Shown: in pieces, positions 1 through 6,306 of the stretch | Numbering within the stretch: position 1 is the first letter of the stretch | Layout: every line of letters starts with the position of its first letter | Origin: Gammaproteobacteria bacterium | GTDB lineage: Bacteria > Pseudomonadota > Gammaproteobacteria > Chromatiales > Chromatiaceae | NCBI GenBank assembly: GCA_030620735.1 | Contig: JAUXDV010000066.1 | Span: 1-8,870 of the forward strand | Direction: 5' to 3' | DNA: 8,870 nt | Position numbers and translations under genes: made by a program | Notes under the pieces: model-generated | The model's input: only the letters and a program-made list of their open reading frames with translations | Told to the model about the DNA's origin: nothing | Database searches by the model: none

Positions 1-301
1 AGGGTTTGGCGTCAAACGAGATGTGCATCTGTTCGAGCCTCCACTCATCATCCGCAACCAGCACCATCTCACCGCTGGCGGATGCCAGCTCAATGCCCCT
101 TTCAGCACAGTTGTTGCGCATAAACAGATGCTGGCAGGTAAAGATTGAATAGGCATAGATCAAAAACCCGGGACTGCGTTCGCTCAGCGCCAGCGGCTGC
201 CACTCGCTATCGATGACGTGTTCGACCAGCAGGTGCTGCAATTTGTTATCACTGGATTCATAGGTACCGTTGAGACGCAACTGGAAATAGTGTTTGTTCA
301 T
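1..301 (-). CDS. OsmC-like protein, N-terminal 100 residues (cut by window edge)
   Basis: The visible start is MNKHYFQLRLNG and the frame stays open to the left edge. The pattern after residue ~50 (SPGFLIYAYSIFTCQHLF, then NNCAERGIEL and a strand-rich DDEWRLEQMHISF) resembles the central helix of OsmC-fold proteins, where one Cys on the helix is the peroxidatic residue and a second Cys lies nearer the C-terminus. Here the helix Cys would be the one in TCQHL; the second expected Cys would lie outside the window. OsmC-fold proteins reduce organic peroxides with thiols, but many members are uncharacterised. The ATG overlaps the TGA of the upstream thioredoxin-fold gene as ATGA, so translation is probably coupled and the two proteins may share a thiol-redox role (inference). 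The family call rests on pattern only and is moderate. Confidence 0.5.
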   Translation of the reverse strand, partial: MNKHYFQLRLNGTYESSDNKLQHLLVEHVIDSEWQPLALSERSPGFLIYAYSIFTCQHLFMRNNCAERGIELASASGEMVLVADDEWRLEQMHISFDAKP

Positions 302-954
302 TCGTCAAGTATCCTGAAAATCAATTGACGCATAGTATCACTTTGCGTGTAATTTATCGGAATCGTCCATGCTGAATTTTCCATTTTCAAAAGCAGTGAT
401 GGAAAACTCCGCACTGCCAGCTGTGTGGTCAGCTCCATCTCTGACAACAGCTCTCGCTGCGTCTCAACGCTATTCAGGGCTGCAGTGAAATCTGCGTGAT
501 TCAGCCCTATCTCATCTGCAAGTTCAATCAGTGTCGCATCGTCGGAGGGATTTCTTGCCTGCGTGTAGTAGGCGGTTTGAATCGCAGCCGTCATCTTTTC
601 GTCGTACACCTCACCCTGCCGCCGTGCTGCAATAACCGCTCGACAGGCAGGCCAGGTGGCGCGCCTTGGCTGACATACCGACCAAAAATCAAAATTGAAG
701 CGCTTTCCAGCAACTTTTTGTTCGATCTCGCGCCAGGCGTGTTGAATGTATGCACGCATCTCATCAGGCATCGGCTGCTGCGTATCTTCAGCAAGACCGC
801 CGAGCAGTCGCCTGACATGAAGGTTCTGCGGCAATCTTTCAAACAGTTGCAGGCGTGTGGATTCAAAACCCCAGCACCAGCTGCACATGGGGTCGTGGAC
901 ATAGTAAAGTATCGGGGCGACAGGCATCATTTTAGGCTGCAAAGGTTCGAACAC
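298..954 (-). CDS. DsbA/FrnE-family thioredoxin-fold protein (CSWC active site)
   Basis: This is a thioredoxin-fold protein of the DsbA family, closest in layout to the FrnE-like cytoplasmic group. With the chosen start it has 218 residues. The first strand ILYYVHDP (15-22) leads into a CxxC motif, Cys24-Ser-Trp-Cys27 in PMCSWCWGF, which is the redox site. A cis-proline candidate, Pro185 in SFPSLLL, lies late in the chain as the fold requires, with a helical insert between. There is no signal peptide, so the protein should be cytoplasmic. The start is taken as GTG at 954 because AAGGAG ends six bases before it; an in-frame GTG at 981 lacks such a site, and ATGs at 930 and 927 are possible but without a ribosome site. 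It overlaps the downstream OsmC-like gene by ATGA. The substrate is unknown: disulfide exchange or isomerase-type activity is the family expectation. Confidence 0.85.
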   Translation of the reverse strand: MFEPLQPKMMPVAPILYYVHDPMCSWCWGFESTRLQLFERLPQNLHVRRLLGGLAEDTQQPMPDEMRAYIQHAWREIEQKVAGKRFNFDFWSVCQPRRATWPACRAVIAARRQGEVYDEKMTAAIQTAYYTQARNPSDDATLIELADEIGLNHADFTAALNSVETQRELLSEMELTTQLAVRSFPSLLLKMENSAWTIPINYTQSDTMRQLIFRILDE

Positions 955-960
955 GGAGCT

Positions 961-966
961 CTCCTT
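961..966 (-). promoter_or_regulatory. Ribosome binding site deciding a GTG start
   Basis: Read on the minus strand this is AAGGAG, six bases before GTG at 954. It is the only strong Shine-Dalgarno site near the several possible starts of the thioredoxin-fold gene, and it sets the annotated start. Confidence 0.65.
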
Positions 967-983
967 AACTTGCAGTTGCACTG

Positions 984-1110
984 CTATCGAAGTTCAACTC
1001 CATCAAATATAACCCGGAATTCGGCTCCCGGCTTGCGATTGATCACATCCACCCTGCCATGCATAGCGCTGACGAGCTGCCTGACCAGGGCCAGACCGAT
1101 GCAGGCGATG
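984..1110 (-). pseudogene. Histidine kinase 3' remnant (ATPase domain end)
   Basis: The minus strand encodes IGLALVRQLVSAMHGRVDV followed by NRKPGAEFRVIF and a stop (TAG at 986-984). This reads like the G2 box and last strands of a HATPase_c domain, where the usual form is GxGLGL or GIGLAL, then a helix, GGxI and a final xFxVxF strand. Upstream of ACIGLALV the similarity stops: the N and G1 boxes, the phospho-acceptor His region and any sensor domain are absent, and no frame continues it. It is therefore a 3' scar of a kinase gene rather than a working gene. It ends 29 bases before the start of the thioredoxin-fold gene, so a lost kinase gene may once have stood directly upstream in the same direction. 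The left limit of similarity near 1110 is approximate. Confidence 0.45.
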
Positions 1111-1289
1111 GCTCCATCGGCGCAGAAGAGATTGGAGCACTGACAAGAGAGCGCGCCGGTTATCTCGAAGAGAGAGTGGCGCAAGATGGCGACGCAGAAG
1201 CATCACTGGATCACAAGATCTTCAGCGCGGTGCGCGAGCAGGCCAAAGAGAAGGGCTTGAAGTACGAATCAGACAAGATGGCGTATTAG
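1105..1289 (+). other. Plus-strand open stretch, possible gene remnant, not recognised
   Basis: The plus strand is open here and ends in TAG at 1287-1289. Its charged, helix-like tail includes AEASLDHKIFSAVREQAKEK and then GLKYESDKMAY, which looks more like a real protein C-terminus than random translation. The in-frame ATG at 1059 lies antisense to the kinase remnant, so it is unlikely to be a true start, and no ribosome site is seen. It may be the 3' end of a gene whose front was lost at the same rearrangement that cut the kinase. I do not recognise a family. Chance openness remains possible over this length. Confidence 0.2.
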
Positions 1290-1303
1290 GGACAAGGAAA
1301 TTC

Positions 1304-1372
1304 ACCACGAAAGTCACGAAAAACACGAAAATACACAAATCAGGTGTTCGTGTTTTTCGTGTACTTCGTGGT
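1304..1372. repeat. CACGAA-type long imperfect hairpin
   Basis: Two 26-base arms (1304-1329 and 1347-1372) are reverse complements at 23 positions, around a 17-base loop. Each arm contains repeated CACGAA units (CACGAAAAACACGAA is shared exactly). Both strands could fold, so it could act as a bidirectional attenuator, but there is no terminal T-run after the stem to make it a classic intrinsic terminator. Similar CACGAA/TTCGTG palindromes are, from memory, common between genes of environmental gammaproteobacteria. Confidence 0.8.
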
Positions 1373-1394
1373 CAGTGATGTCCTTCTGATAGCC

Positions 1395-1511
1395 GTAGGG
1401 TGCCAATAAGCGAAGCTTCCGCGTCCTGCTCACGCCCCTCACCTACGTCCATGTAGGCGAAGCGCATTGCACCGGAAATGGCGGGATGCGCTGTCGCTTA
1501 TGCCGCCCTAC
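1395..1511. repeat. GTAGGG/CCCTAC palindromic intergenic repeat
   Basis: The left end, GTAGGGTGCCAATAAGCGA (1395-1413), is imperfectly inverted at the right end, TCGCTTATGCCGCCCTAC (1494-1511). A small inner hairpin, CCTAC-N6-GTAGG, sits at 1442-1457. It begins 14 bases beyond the stop of the carbamoyltransferase-like gene, where a REP-like 3' hairpin could shape transcript ends. No coding content is seen. Confidence 0.6.
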
Positions 1512-1525
1512 AGGGCTCCTCTTCC

Positions 1526-2596
1526 TTATGCCTTTCCAAAAATCATCGCAAACAGCGCCATCCTGACATAGAGCGCGCCTCGCAATTGCGAACAGTGGCA
1601 ATTATGCGGCGAGTCTTTCATCAGCACTGTGGCCATCTCATTCTGGATCTGCGGGTTGAGCACCAGCGCATCTGCTTTGAGACTCGAGTAGGCATCCGAC
1701 AGGTTCATCCGTGCTGTATTGGCTGAATAGGGGTGGTGAAAATAGGCCACATCGACCTCTGGAAGCACTTTCCTGACGGCGCCCATCATACTCTCCAGCG
1801 GATAGAGTTCGTGTGCATACTCGATATGCAAACCGGCGCCGTGAAGGTAGGCTCTTTGCTCCTCATCCAGTGGGAAGGCGTTGCGCCCCACAATGGTGAT
1901 TTTCTCGATCGCCCATGGAAACCGGGCGAGTCCATGCAGAAAACTTCTGATTGCACGAGTCTGCGCCGGGTTGCCACTGATAGCAATTCGCAGCCTCTCA
2001 CCGCTGATGGTGCTCTCCTGCAGCAGATCCGGACGCCACTTGAAGATCGTGTAGAGTTCAGACATCGCCAGGGTCGGATGCAGGTCTTCACCGTTGCCGA
2101 GGTTGATGACGGGAATCGTAAAATAGTCGAGATCCGCCTCAAGAGATTCGCTGTCAGGTGTTCTTAAGGCCAGAATATCGCAGTAAGAGTTGCATAACTC
2201 GGCGAATTCAACGGGCAGGTAACGCTTCAGTGACATCTCATCAACATACTGGTCGAAGTCAAGCGTCTCTCCGCCAAGCCGCTTCCAGGCGGAAGCAGTC
2301 GCCAGAAACGAGTGTTCCCGGGCTTCATTGAAGTAGGCATTGCCGAGGATCTTGCCCTGGAAAATAGAGCCCGGAGTCTCGCCAAGTTCATAGCTGGCTG
2401 CGAGGCGAAAGATCTGGCTCAACAGGGGGGCGTCAAAATCCTTGATCGTCAGAACATGTTTGTTGACGAGCAACTCCTGCACGGAGGAGTCAACCTCGAT
2501 GGCGTCCCTCAGCGCAGTGATGCTCTCCGGTGTGGAGCAGACATGCTGCTGCATCGAACTGCTTGCGGATGGACCTGGTAGTTTATGATTGCTCAT
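1526..2596 (-). CDS. Aspartate carbamoyltransferase-like protein with altered active site
   Basis: The protein has 356 residues from the ATG at 2596, which is preceded by AGGAG at nine bases; an in-frame GTG 60 bases upstream lacks this support. It aligns along its length with the ATCase/OTCase fold: HVLTIKDFDAPLL near 47, KRLGGETLDF near 105, PVINLGNGEDLHPT near 162-175 and LYTIF near 181. Compared with E. coli PyrB (from memory), the carbamoyl-phosphate loop STRTR is replaced without a gap by REHSF (93-97), HPTQ becomes HPTL (173-176), the Arg229 region becomes HH, and HPLPR becomes NPQIQ (314-318). Counterparts of Arg105 (Arg145), His134 (His173) and Arg167 (Arg214) are kept. A ~45-residue N-terminal extension has no known counterpart. 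Normal ATCase activity looks unlikely. It may be a pseudoenzyme, a subunit partner or a carbamoyltransferase-fold enzyme with another substrate. No pyrC or pyrI is adjacent. Confidence 0.8.
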   Translation of the reverse strand: MSNHKLPGPSASSSMQQHVCSTPESITALRDAIEVDSSVQELLVNKHVLTIKDFDAPLLSQIFRLAASYELGETPGSIFQGKILGNAYFNEAREHSFLATASAWKRLGGETLDFDQYVDEMSLKRYLPVEFAELCNSYCDILALRTPDSESLEADLDYFTIPVINLGNGEDLHPTLAMSELYTIFKWRPDLLQESTISGERLRIAISGNPAQTRAIRSFLHGLARFPWAIEKITIVGRNAFPLDEEQRAYLHGAGLHIEYAHELYPLESMMGAVRKVLPEVDVAYFHHPYSANTARMNLSDAYSSLKADALVLNPQIQNEMATVLMKDSPHNCHCSQLRGALYVRMALFAMIFGKA

Positions 2597-2604
2597 GAAT
2601 CTAT

Positions 2605-2610
2605 TCTCCT
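2605..2610 (-). promoter_or_regulatory. Ribosome binding site of the carbamoyltransferase-like gene
   Basis: The minus strand reads AGGAGA here, with the AGGAG core nine bases before ATG at 2596. This chooses the internal ATG over the longer GTG reading. Confidence 0.7.
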
Positions 2611-2662
2611 CTCTTTGGTGATCCGGCGAAAACTCAGTGGGTTCCGGTTGAAGCACTCATCT

Positions 2663-2668
2663 ATTATA
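2663..2668 (-). promoter_or_regulatory. Candidate -10 box (TATAAT) for the carbamoyltransferase-like gene
   Basis: On the minus strand the bases read TATAAT, a perfect sigma-70 -10 hexamer, 66 bases upstream of the ATG. The place for a -35 box falls inside the palindrome at 2670-2692 and does not resemble TTGACA (GTGAGT about 17 bases away), so an activator may be needed or the call may be chance. Confidence 0.4.
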
Positions 2669-2669
2669 T

Positions 2670-2692
2670 AGTGAGTTTACACGCAACTCACT
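2670..2692. promoter_or_regulatory. Operator-like palindrome AGTGAGTT-N7-AACTCACT
   Basis: Two perfect 8-base arms surround TACACGC in the divergent gap between the carbamoyltransferase-like gene and hemH. It overlaps the expected -35 position of the leftward promoter. The size and spacing fit a dimeric regulator site that could act on both genes. It could also be a simple stem-loop; no regulator gene is in the window to test this. Confidence 0.35.
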
Positions 2693-2766
2693 CCTGTACA
2701 CAGGACTCGAGCTGTAGGACACTATGCAGCTTGATTCTCTATTGAACATCCCGAGCAACACAACCC

Positions 2767-3792
2767 ATGTATTCAATGCCGCCTTTTCCCGACGACGACA
2801 AGCAACCGATCGGTATCTTACTGGTCAACCTGGGGACGCCTGATGCTCCGGACACAGCCTCGGTGCGCCGCTACCTGGCCGAGTTCCTCAGTGACAGACG
2901 CGTCGTCGAACGTCATCCGGCTATATGGAAACCGGTGCTGCACGGAGTCATTCTGCGCACGAGACCGAAGCGCTCTGCTGCCGCTTATCAGAAGATCTGG
3001 GAAGATGATGGATCCCCGCTGCTGCTGATTTCACAGCAGCAGCAGCGGGCTCTGCAGCAGCAACTCAATGAGAGCAGTGACTCCAGGGATGGCTATCGAG
3101 TCGCGCTGGCGATGCGTTATGGCTCGCCATCCATTGCAGACGGGCTGAAGCAGCTGCGTGAGCACAACGCACGCAAAATTCTCGTGTTGTCGCTTTACCC
3201 GCAATACTCGGCCACCACCACAGCAACTGTCTTTGACGAGGTCTCCGCCCGTTTGAGAGAGTGGCGCTGGATTCCGGAGATGCGCTTTATCAATAGCTAC
3301 GCGACCGACCCTGCATACATCGATGCGCTGGCCGGCAGCATCACCACTTACTGGGATCAACAGCAGCGCTCGCAAAAGCTGCTGCTCTCATTCCATGGCA
3401 TTCCGCAGGAGTATGTCGACAGCGGTGATCCCTATGCAGATGAGTGCCGCCAGAGCGCAGCGCTGCTGGCGGAGAAATTGTCATTGTCAGACGATCAGTG
3501 GCTGCTGACATACCAGTCCCGTCTCGGGCCAACGCAGTGGCTACAGCCCTATACCGATGCGACTGTCGAGGAACTCGCAGGAGACGGCATCGAGTCGCTG
3601 GATGTCGTATGCCCGGGTTTTTCTGTAGACTGTCTTGAAACCCTTGAGGAGATTGCTATGGAAAACCGTGACAATTTTATGCGCGCCGGAGGAAAGACCT
3701 TTCACTACATCCCGGCGCTGAATACTAATCCTGCGCATATCGCGATGATGGCGGAACTGGTATCAAGACACACCAGGGGATGGTCCATATGA
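2767..3792 (+). CDS. hemH: Ferrochelatase (protoheme ferro-lyase)
   Basis: HemH inserts Fe2+ into protoporphyrin IX, the last step of the protoporphyrin-dependent heme route, at the cytoplasmic face of the membrane. The 341-residue length is normal for a proteobacterial enzyme. The opening ILLVNLGTPDAPD (17-29) is typical. The signature LLSFHGIPQEYVDSGDPY carries the metal-binding His210. SRLGPTQWLQPYTD and VVCPGFSVDCLETLEEI supply the second conserved acidic site, with Glu291 and Glu295 as candidates. There is no C-terminal cysteine cluster, so no [2Fe-2S] centre of the type found in some ferrochelatases. The ATG at 2767 is used; a second ATG at 2776 is equally possible, and neither has a strong ribosome site. 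It is divergent from the carbamoyltransferase-like gene and overlaps the DUF971 gene downstream by ATGA, so the two are probably one operon. Confidence 0.97.
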   Translation: MYSMPPFPDDDKQPIGILLVNLGTPDAPDTASVRRYLAEFLSDRRVVERHPAIWKPVLHGVILRTRPKRSAAAYQKIWEDDGSPLLLISQQQQRALQQQLNESSDSRDGYRVALAMRYGSPSIADGLKQLREHNARKILVLSLYPQYSATTTATVFDEVSARLREWRWIPEMRFINSYATDPAYIDALAGSITTYWDQQQRSQKLLLSFHGIPQEYVDSGDPYADECRQSAALLAEKLSLSDDQWLLTYQSRLGPTQWLQPYTDATVEELAGDGIESLDVVCPGFSVDCLETLEEIAMENRDNFMRAGGKTFHYIPALNTNPAHIAMMAELVSRHTRGWSI

Positions 3793-4163
3793 GCAATCAT
3801 CACCCGAGCAATATCCTGCTTCACAAAGCATCGCACGAGCTTGAAATCGAATTTGACGACGGCAAGACATTCACACTCCCGACAGAGTTTTTACGCGTCT
3901 ACAGCCCCTCCGCCGAGGTGCGCGGCCACTGGGGAGACAACGCCAAACTGCAGCTGGACAAGCAGGATGTCAATATAGAGGATATCCAGCCTGTCGGCAG
4001 CTATGCGATCAAGATCATCTACGACGACGGTCATGACTCGGGACTGTACGACTGGGACTATCTCTACGAACTGGGCAAAAAACAGGCTATCTACTGGACA
4101 GACTACCTGGATCGGCTACACAAAGCCGGACACAAGCGCACTCCCCCCAAACCTAAAACCTAA
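3789..4163 (+). CDS. DUF971 protein (GBBH-like N-terminal domain)
   Basis: This 124-residue protein consists of a single DUF971 domain, the same fold as the N-terminal domain of gamma-butyrobetaine hydroxylase. Diagnostic segments are LHKASHELEIEFDDG, a LRVYSPSAEVRGH block, VGSYAIKIIYDDGHDSGLY and WDYLYELG. The hydroxylase catalytic domain is absent. Stand-alone DUF971 proteins are widespread in proteobacteria and their role is not settled. Links to iron-sulfur or metal handling have been suggested from related domains, which would suit a position directly after hemH (inference). The start ATG overlaps the hemH TGA as ATGA and has AGGGGA eight bases upstream (3775-3780); an in-frame ATG at 3780 adds three residues and is less well placed. 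The tail is basic and proline-rich (HKRTPPKPKT). Confidence 0.9.
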   Translation: MSNHHPSNILLHKASHELEIEFDDGKTFTLPTEFLRVYSPSAEVRGHWGDNAKLQLDKQDVNIEDIQPVGSYAIKIIYDDGHDSGLYDWDYLYELGKKQAIYWTDYLDRLHKAGHKRTPPKPKT

Positions 4164-4170
4164 AACCTTT

Positions 4171-4200
4171 GATGCGCTTCGTTCCTCAACACATCCTATA
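4171..4200. repeat. Possible half of a dispersed repeat after the DUF971 gene
   Basis: The bases GATGCGCTTCGTTCCTCAAC and the following ACATCCTA resemble, from memory, one arm of a dispersed palindromic repeat seen between genes in many gammaproteobacteria. The matching inverted arm is not present here, so this would be a truncated copy. Confidence 0.3.
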
Positions 4201-4251
4201 AACGCAGCGAGGCCAGGTCTTAGACTGACGCGGCATGAAACAGATTATTTT

Positions 4252-4313
4252 CTCTCGCAAAGGCGCAAAGATCGCCAAGAAAAACCTTTGCGGTCTTGGC
4301 GTCTTGGCCAGAG
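4252..4313. repeat. CGCAAAG/CGCCAAG-type imperfect palindrome
   Basis: Arms 4252-4281 and 4284-4313 are reverse complements at about 22 of 30 positions, starting CTCT and ending AGAG, with a loop of only two bases. The mismatches fall roughly every four bases. The words CGCAAAG and CGCCAAG recur within the arms. Similar elements are, from memory, common between genes in this group. It separates the hemH operon from xseA and could slow or end read-through. Confidence 0.65.
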
Positions 4314-4376
4314 TCATTTTCAAAATTTGACTCATTTGTAAAAATGTTAGCCACTCAAGGATTCTAGATACTAAAC

Positions 4377-5714
4377 ATGCCTATATCACGGGATATTTTT
4401 ACCGTATCGCGCCTCAATATCGAGGTGAAGGCGGCGCTGGAGGGAAGTTTTCCTCTGCTGTGGGTCACCGGTGAGATCAGCAACCTCGCCGCGCCGCGTT
4501 CCGGTCATCTCTACTTCACGCTCAAAGAGAGCGGCGCGCAGGTGCGCTGCGCCATGTTCCGCAGCCGCCGCAACCTGTCGCGCTTTCAGGCGAAAGATGG
4601 CATGCAGGTGATCGTCCGCGCCCGCGTTACCCTTTATGAACCGCGTGGTGATTACCAGTTGATCATCGATCACATGGAGCAGGCAGGCGAAGGTCTGCTG
4701 CGCCAGCAGATCGAACAACTGAAACAAAAACTCGATCTCGAGGGACTCTTCAGCAGCGATCACAAACAGGAAATCCCGCTGTTTCCGCAGCGCATCGGCG
4801 TGATTACATCGGCAAGCGGAGCGGCCGTCCACGATGTGCTGACAGTACTACAGCGGCGCTGCCCGGCAATTCCGGTGGTCCTCTACCCGGTTACCGTACA
4901 GGGAGATAATGCAGCAACCGGGATCATCGAGATGCTCAGGGTGATAGAGCAGCGTCATGAGTGTGACCTGCTGATTCTTACCCGCGGCGGCGGTTCGCTG
5001 GAAGACATGATGGCTTTCAATGATGAGCAGCTGGTGCGCGAAATTTACCGTCTCAGCATCCCGTTGATCTCGGCCATCGGCCATGAGATCGATACCAGCC
5101 TGAGTGATCATGTTGCCGACAGGCGTGCGCCAACGCCATCTGCAGCCGCTGAGATTGCAAGTCCTGACTGCAGGGAGTTGAATCGCAAAACCGGATCCCT
5201 GGCCGGGCAGATGATGCGCATGCAGCAGAATCGACTGATGCTGCTCTCACAACGCCTCGACGAACTCTCCATCCGTCTCACCCAGCAGCACCCCGGCAGC
5301 AGACTCCGGGAACAACGTCGTCAACTTGAGACTCTGCAGCTGCGTCTGCAAAAAAGCATGCGTCACAGGGTCGAGATGCTGAATTCCAGCCACAAAAATC
5401 TGCTGCTCAGACTCATCAGCCACTCCCCCATGCAGCAGCTGCGGCAGTCCGGTCAGCGCCTCGATAATCTTGGTACGCGATTAAAACAGCGTATGCAGGA
5501 ACGTCTGCAGCACAGCAAGCAACAACTTGGCGGAATTTCACGTGAGCTCAATGCGATCAGCCCGCTTGCCACACTGGAGCGTGGTTATGCAATTACCCTG
5601 GACAGCGGCCAGTCAGTGGTTACAGATGCCGGCCTTGTATGTGTTGATGATCAGGTCACAATTCGCCTGGCGAAGGGGGAGCTGGGATGCCGGGTTGAGG
5701 ATATAACCCCATAA
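4377..5714 (+). CDS. xseA: Exodeoxyribonuclease VII large subunit
   Basis: XseA is the catalytic large subunit of exonuclease VII, which with the small subunit XseB digests single-stranded DNA from both ends in mismatch repair and DNA damage repair. The 445-residue protein has the full layout. An N-terminal OB-fold runs from TVSRLN to about residue 100 (WVTGEISNL, HLYFTLK). The catalytic core contains RIGVITSASGAAVHDVL, LTRGGGSLEDMMAFN (201-215) and SAIGHEIDTSLSDHVADRRAPTP (from 232). A long coiled-coil rich in Gln, Arg and Leu spans about 265-400 and is the region that gathers XseB. A conserved tail, LERGYAITLDSG, follows. The start is the expected family start; AAGGA lies about 15 bases upstream, a long spacing. 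XseB is not in the window. The gene stands alone between a repeat and a convergent gene. Confidence 0.97.
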   Translation: MPISRDIFTVSRLNIEVKAALEGSFPLLWVTGEISNLAAPRSGHLYFTLKESGAQVRCAMFRSRRNLSRFQAKDGMQVIVRARVTLYEPRGDYQLIIDHMEQAGEGLLRQQIEQLKQKLDLEGLFSSDHKQEIPLFPQRIGVITSASGAAVHDVLTVLQRRCPAIPVVLYPVTVQGDNAATGIIEMLRVIEQRHECDLLILTRGGGSLEDMMAFNDEQLVREIYRLSIPLISAIGHEIDTSLSDHVADRRAPTPSAAAEIASPDCRELNRKTGSLAGQMMRMQQNRLMLLSQRLDELSIRLTQQHPGSRLREQRRQLETLQLRLQKSMRHRVEMLNSSHKNLLLRLISHSPMQQLRQSGQRLDNLGTRLKQRMQERLQHSKQQLGGISRELNAISPLATLERGYAITLDSGQSVVTDAGLVCVDDQVTIRLAKGELGCRVEDITP

Positions 5715-5717
5715 AAA

Positions 5718-6263
5718 CTACTCGACAGTCTCCAGTACCCTTCCCCTGCTGAATTTCACGGTATGTTTTTTCCCCGCCTGATCGGTCCACTCCATACTGC
5801 CTTCAGGATCCACAGCAGGTTGCTCAGACGCAGGAGCGCCTGGTGAAACGGCTTGTGTAGATTGGGTATTGCTCCCATGAACATCGAGTCTCTCTTCATA
5901 ATTAACAGCCTCTGCCAGTTGATCGAGGTAGGTCATGATCGCAGTGAGTTTATTACTGCTATCGTCAACTTCCTGTTGCGTAAGCTCAAGTAATACAGTT
6001 GTCGCGTTGATGCCGCCTCTGATCTCGGTTAGGGTCACTTCTTCAGCAGTAAACCTCGCATCAAGATCGTAGACTCTATCTGAGATAAGATTCGTATTAC
6101 TTTGAATATCTTGAATTTTATTTTCATAATTGAACAATTTTTCCCTGAGTGAGAAGATCACATAGAGATTGCCAAGCAAAATGAGGCCCATAAACAGCAG
6201 CAGAGCGTGCTTCCCCAGTGACGACTTGGCGGGTTTTGCTCCCGGACTGGCAGATTCAGTCAT
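5718..6263 (-). CDS. Small membrane-anchored coiled-coil protein, unknown function
   Basis: I do not recognise a family. From the ATG at 6263 the protein has 181 residues: a short basic cytoplasmic head, one membrane segment (about 20-39, HALLLFMGLILLGNLYVIFS), then a heptad-rich stretch (about 40-125) likely to form a coiled coil outside the membrane. A flexible Pro/Ala/Ser linker and a final charged block (MEWTDQAGKKHTVKFSRGRV) follow. The topology suggests a bitopic inner-membrane protein with its C-terminus in the periplasm. A longer reading begins at a TTG at 6326 but adds residues without membrane or domain sense and runs into the repeat upstream. No clear ribosome site is seen before the ATG. 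It converges on xseA with three bases between the stops. Confidence 0.7.
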   Translation of the reverse strand: MTESASPGAKPAKSSLGKHALLLFMGLILLGNLYVIFSLREKLFNYENKIQDIQSNTNLISDRVYDLDARFTAEEVTLTEIRGGINATTVLLELTQQEVDDSSNKLTAIMTYLDQLAEAVNYEERLDVHGSNTQSTQAVSPGAPASEQPAVDPEGSMEWTDQAGKKHTVKFSRGRVLETVE

Positions 6264-6306
6264 TTTATTTGATTCAGTTGCGTGTAAATTGATGAGTGTG
6301 GATTGA

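Larger units (their letters stand above)
982..1525. other. Gap of ~540 bp without an intact gene
   Basis: From left to right it holds the histidine kinase remnant, the unrecognised plus-strand stretch, a CACGAA-type hairpin and a GTAGGG-type palindromic repeat. No RNA gene and no clear promoter were seen. The content suggests a degraded locus later occupied by repeats. Confidence 0.6.

Noticed and set aside
341..355. A third copy of the GCGTGTAA-type word seen upstream of two genes
   Set aside because: It lies inside the thioredoxin-fold coding region and matches only partly; likely chance.
496..1143. A 215-codon plus-strand open frame
   Set aside because: It is antisense to the clear thioredoxin-fold gene, with low-complexity translation and no domain sense; most likely a shadow of that gene.
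1733..2167. A 144-codon plus-strand open frame
   Set aside because: It lies fully antisense to the carbamoyltransferase-like gene, whose fold motifs are unmistakable.
1304..4313. CRISPR-like repetition in the intergenic gaps
   Set aside because: The repeats are single inverted pairs of different families and not regularly spaced direct repeats with spacers; no cas gene is present.
4311..4333. GAGTCA-N11-TGACTC before xseA as terminator or operator
   Set aside because: The stem is only six pairs with an AT-rich loop and no T-run; TTGACT within it has no -10 box at usual spacing. Too weak to call.
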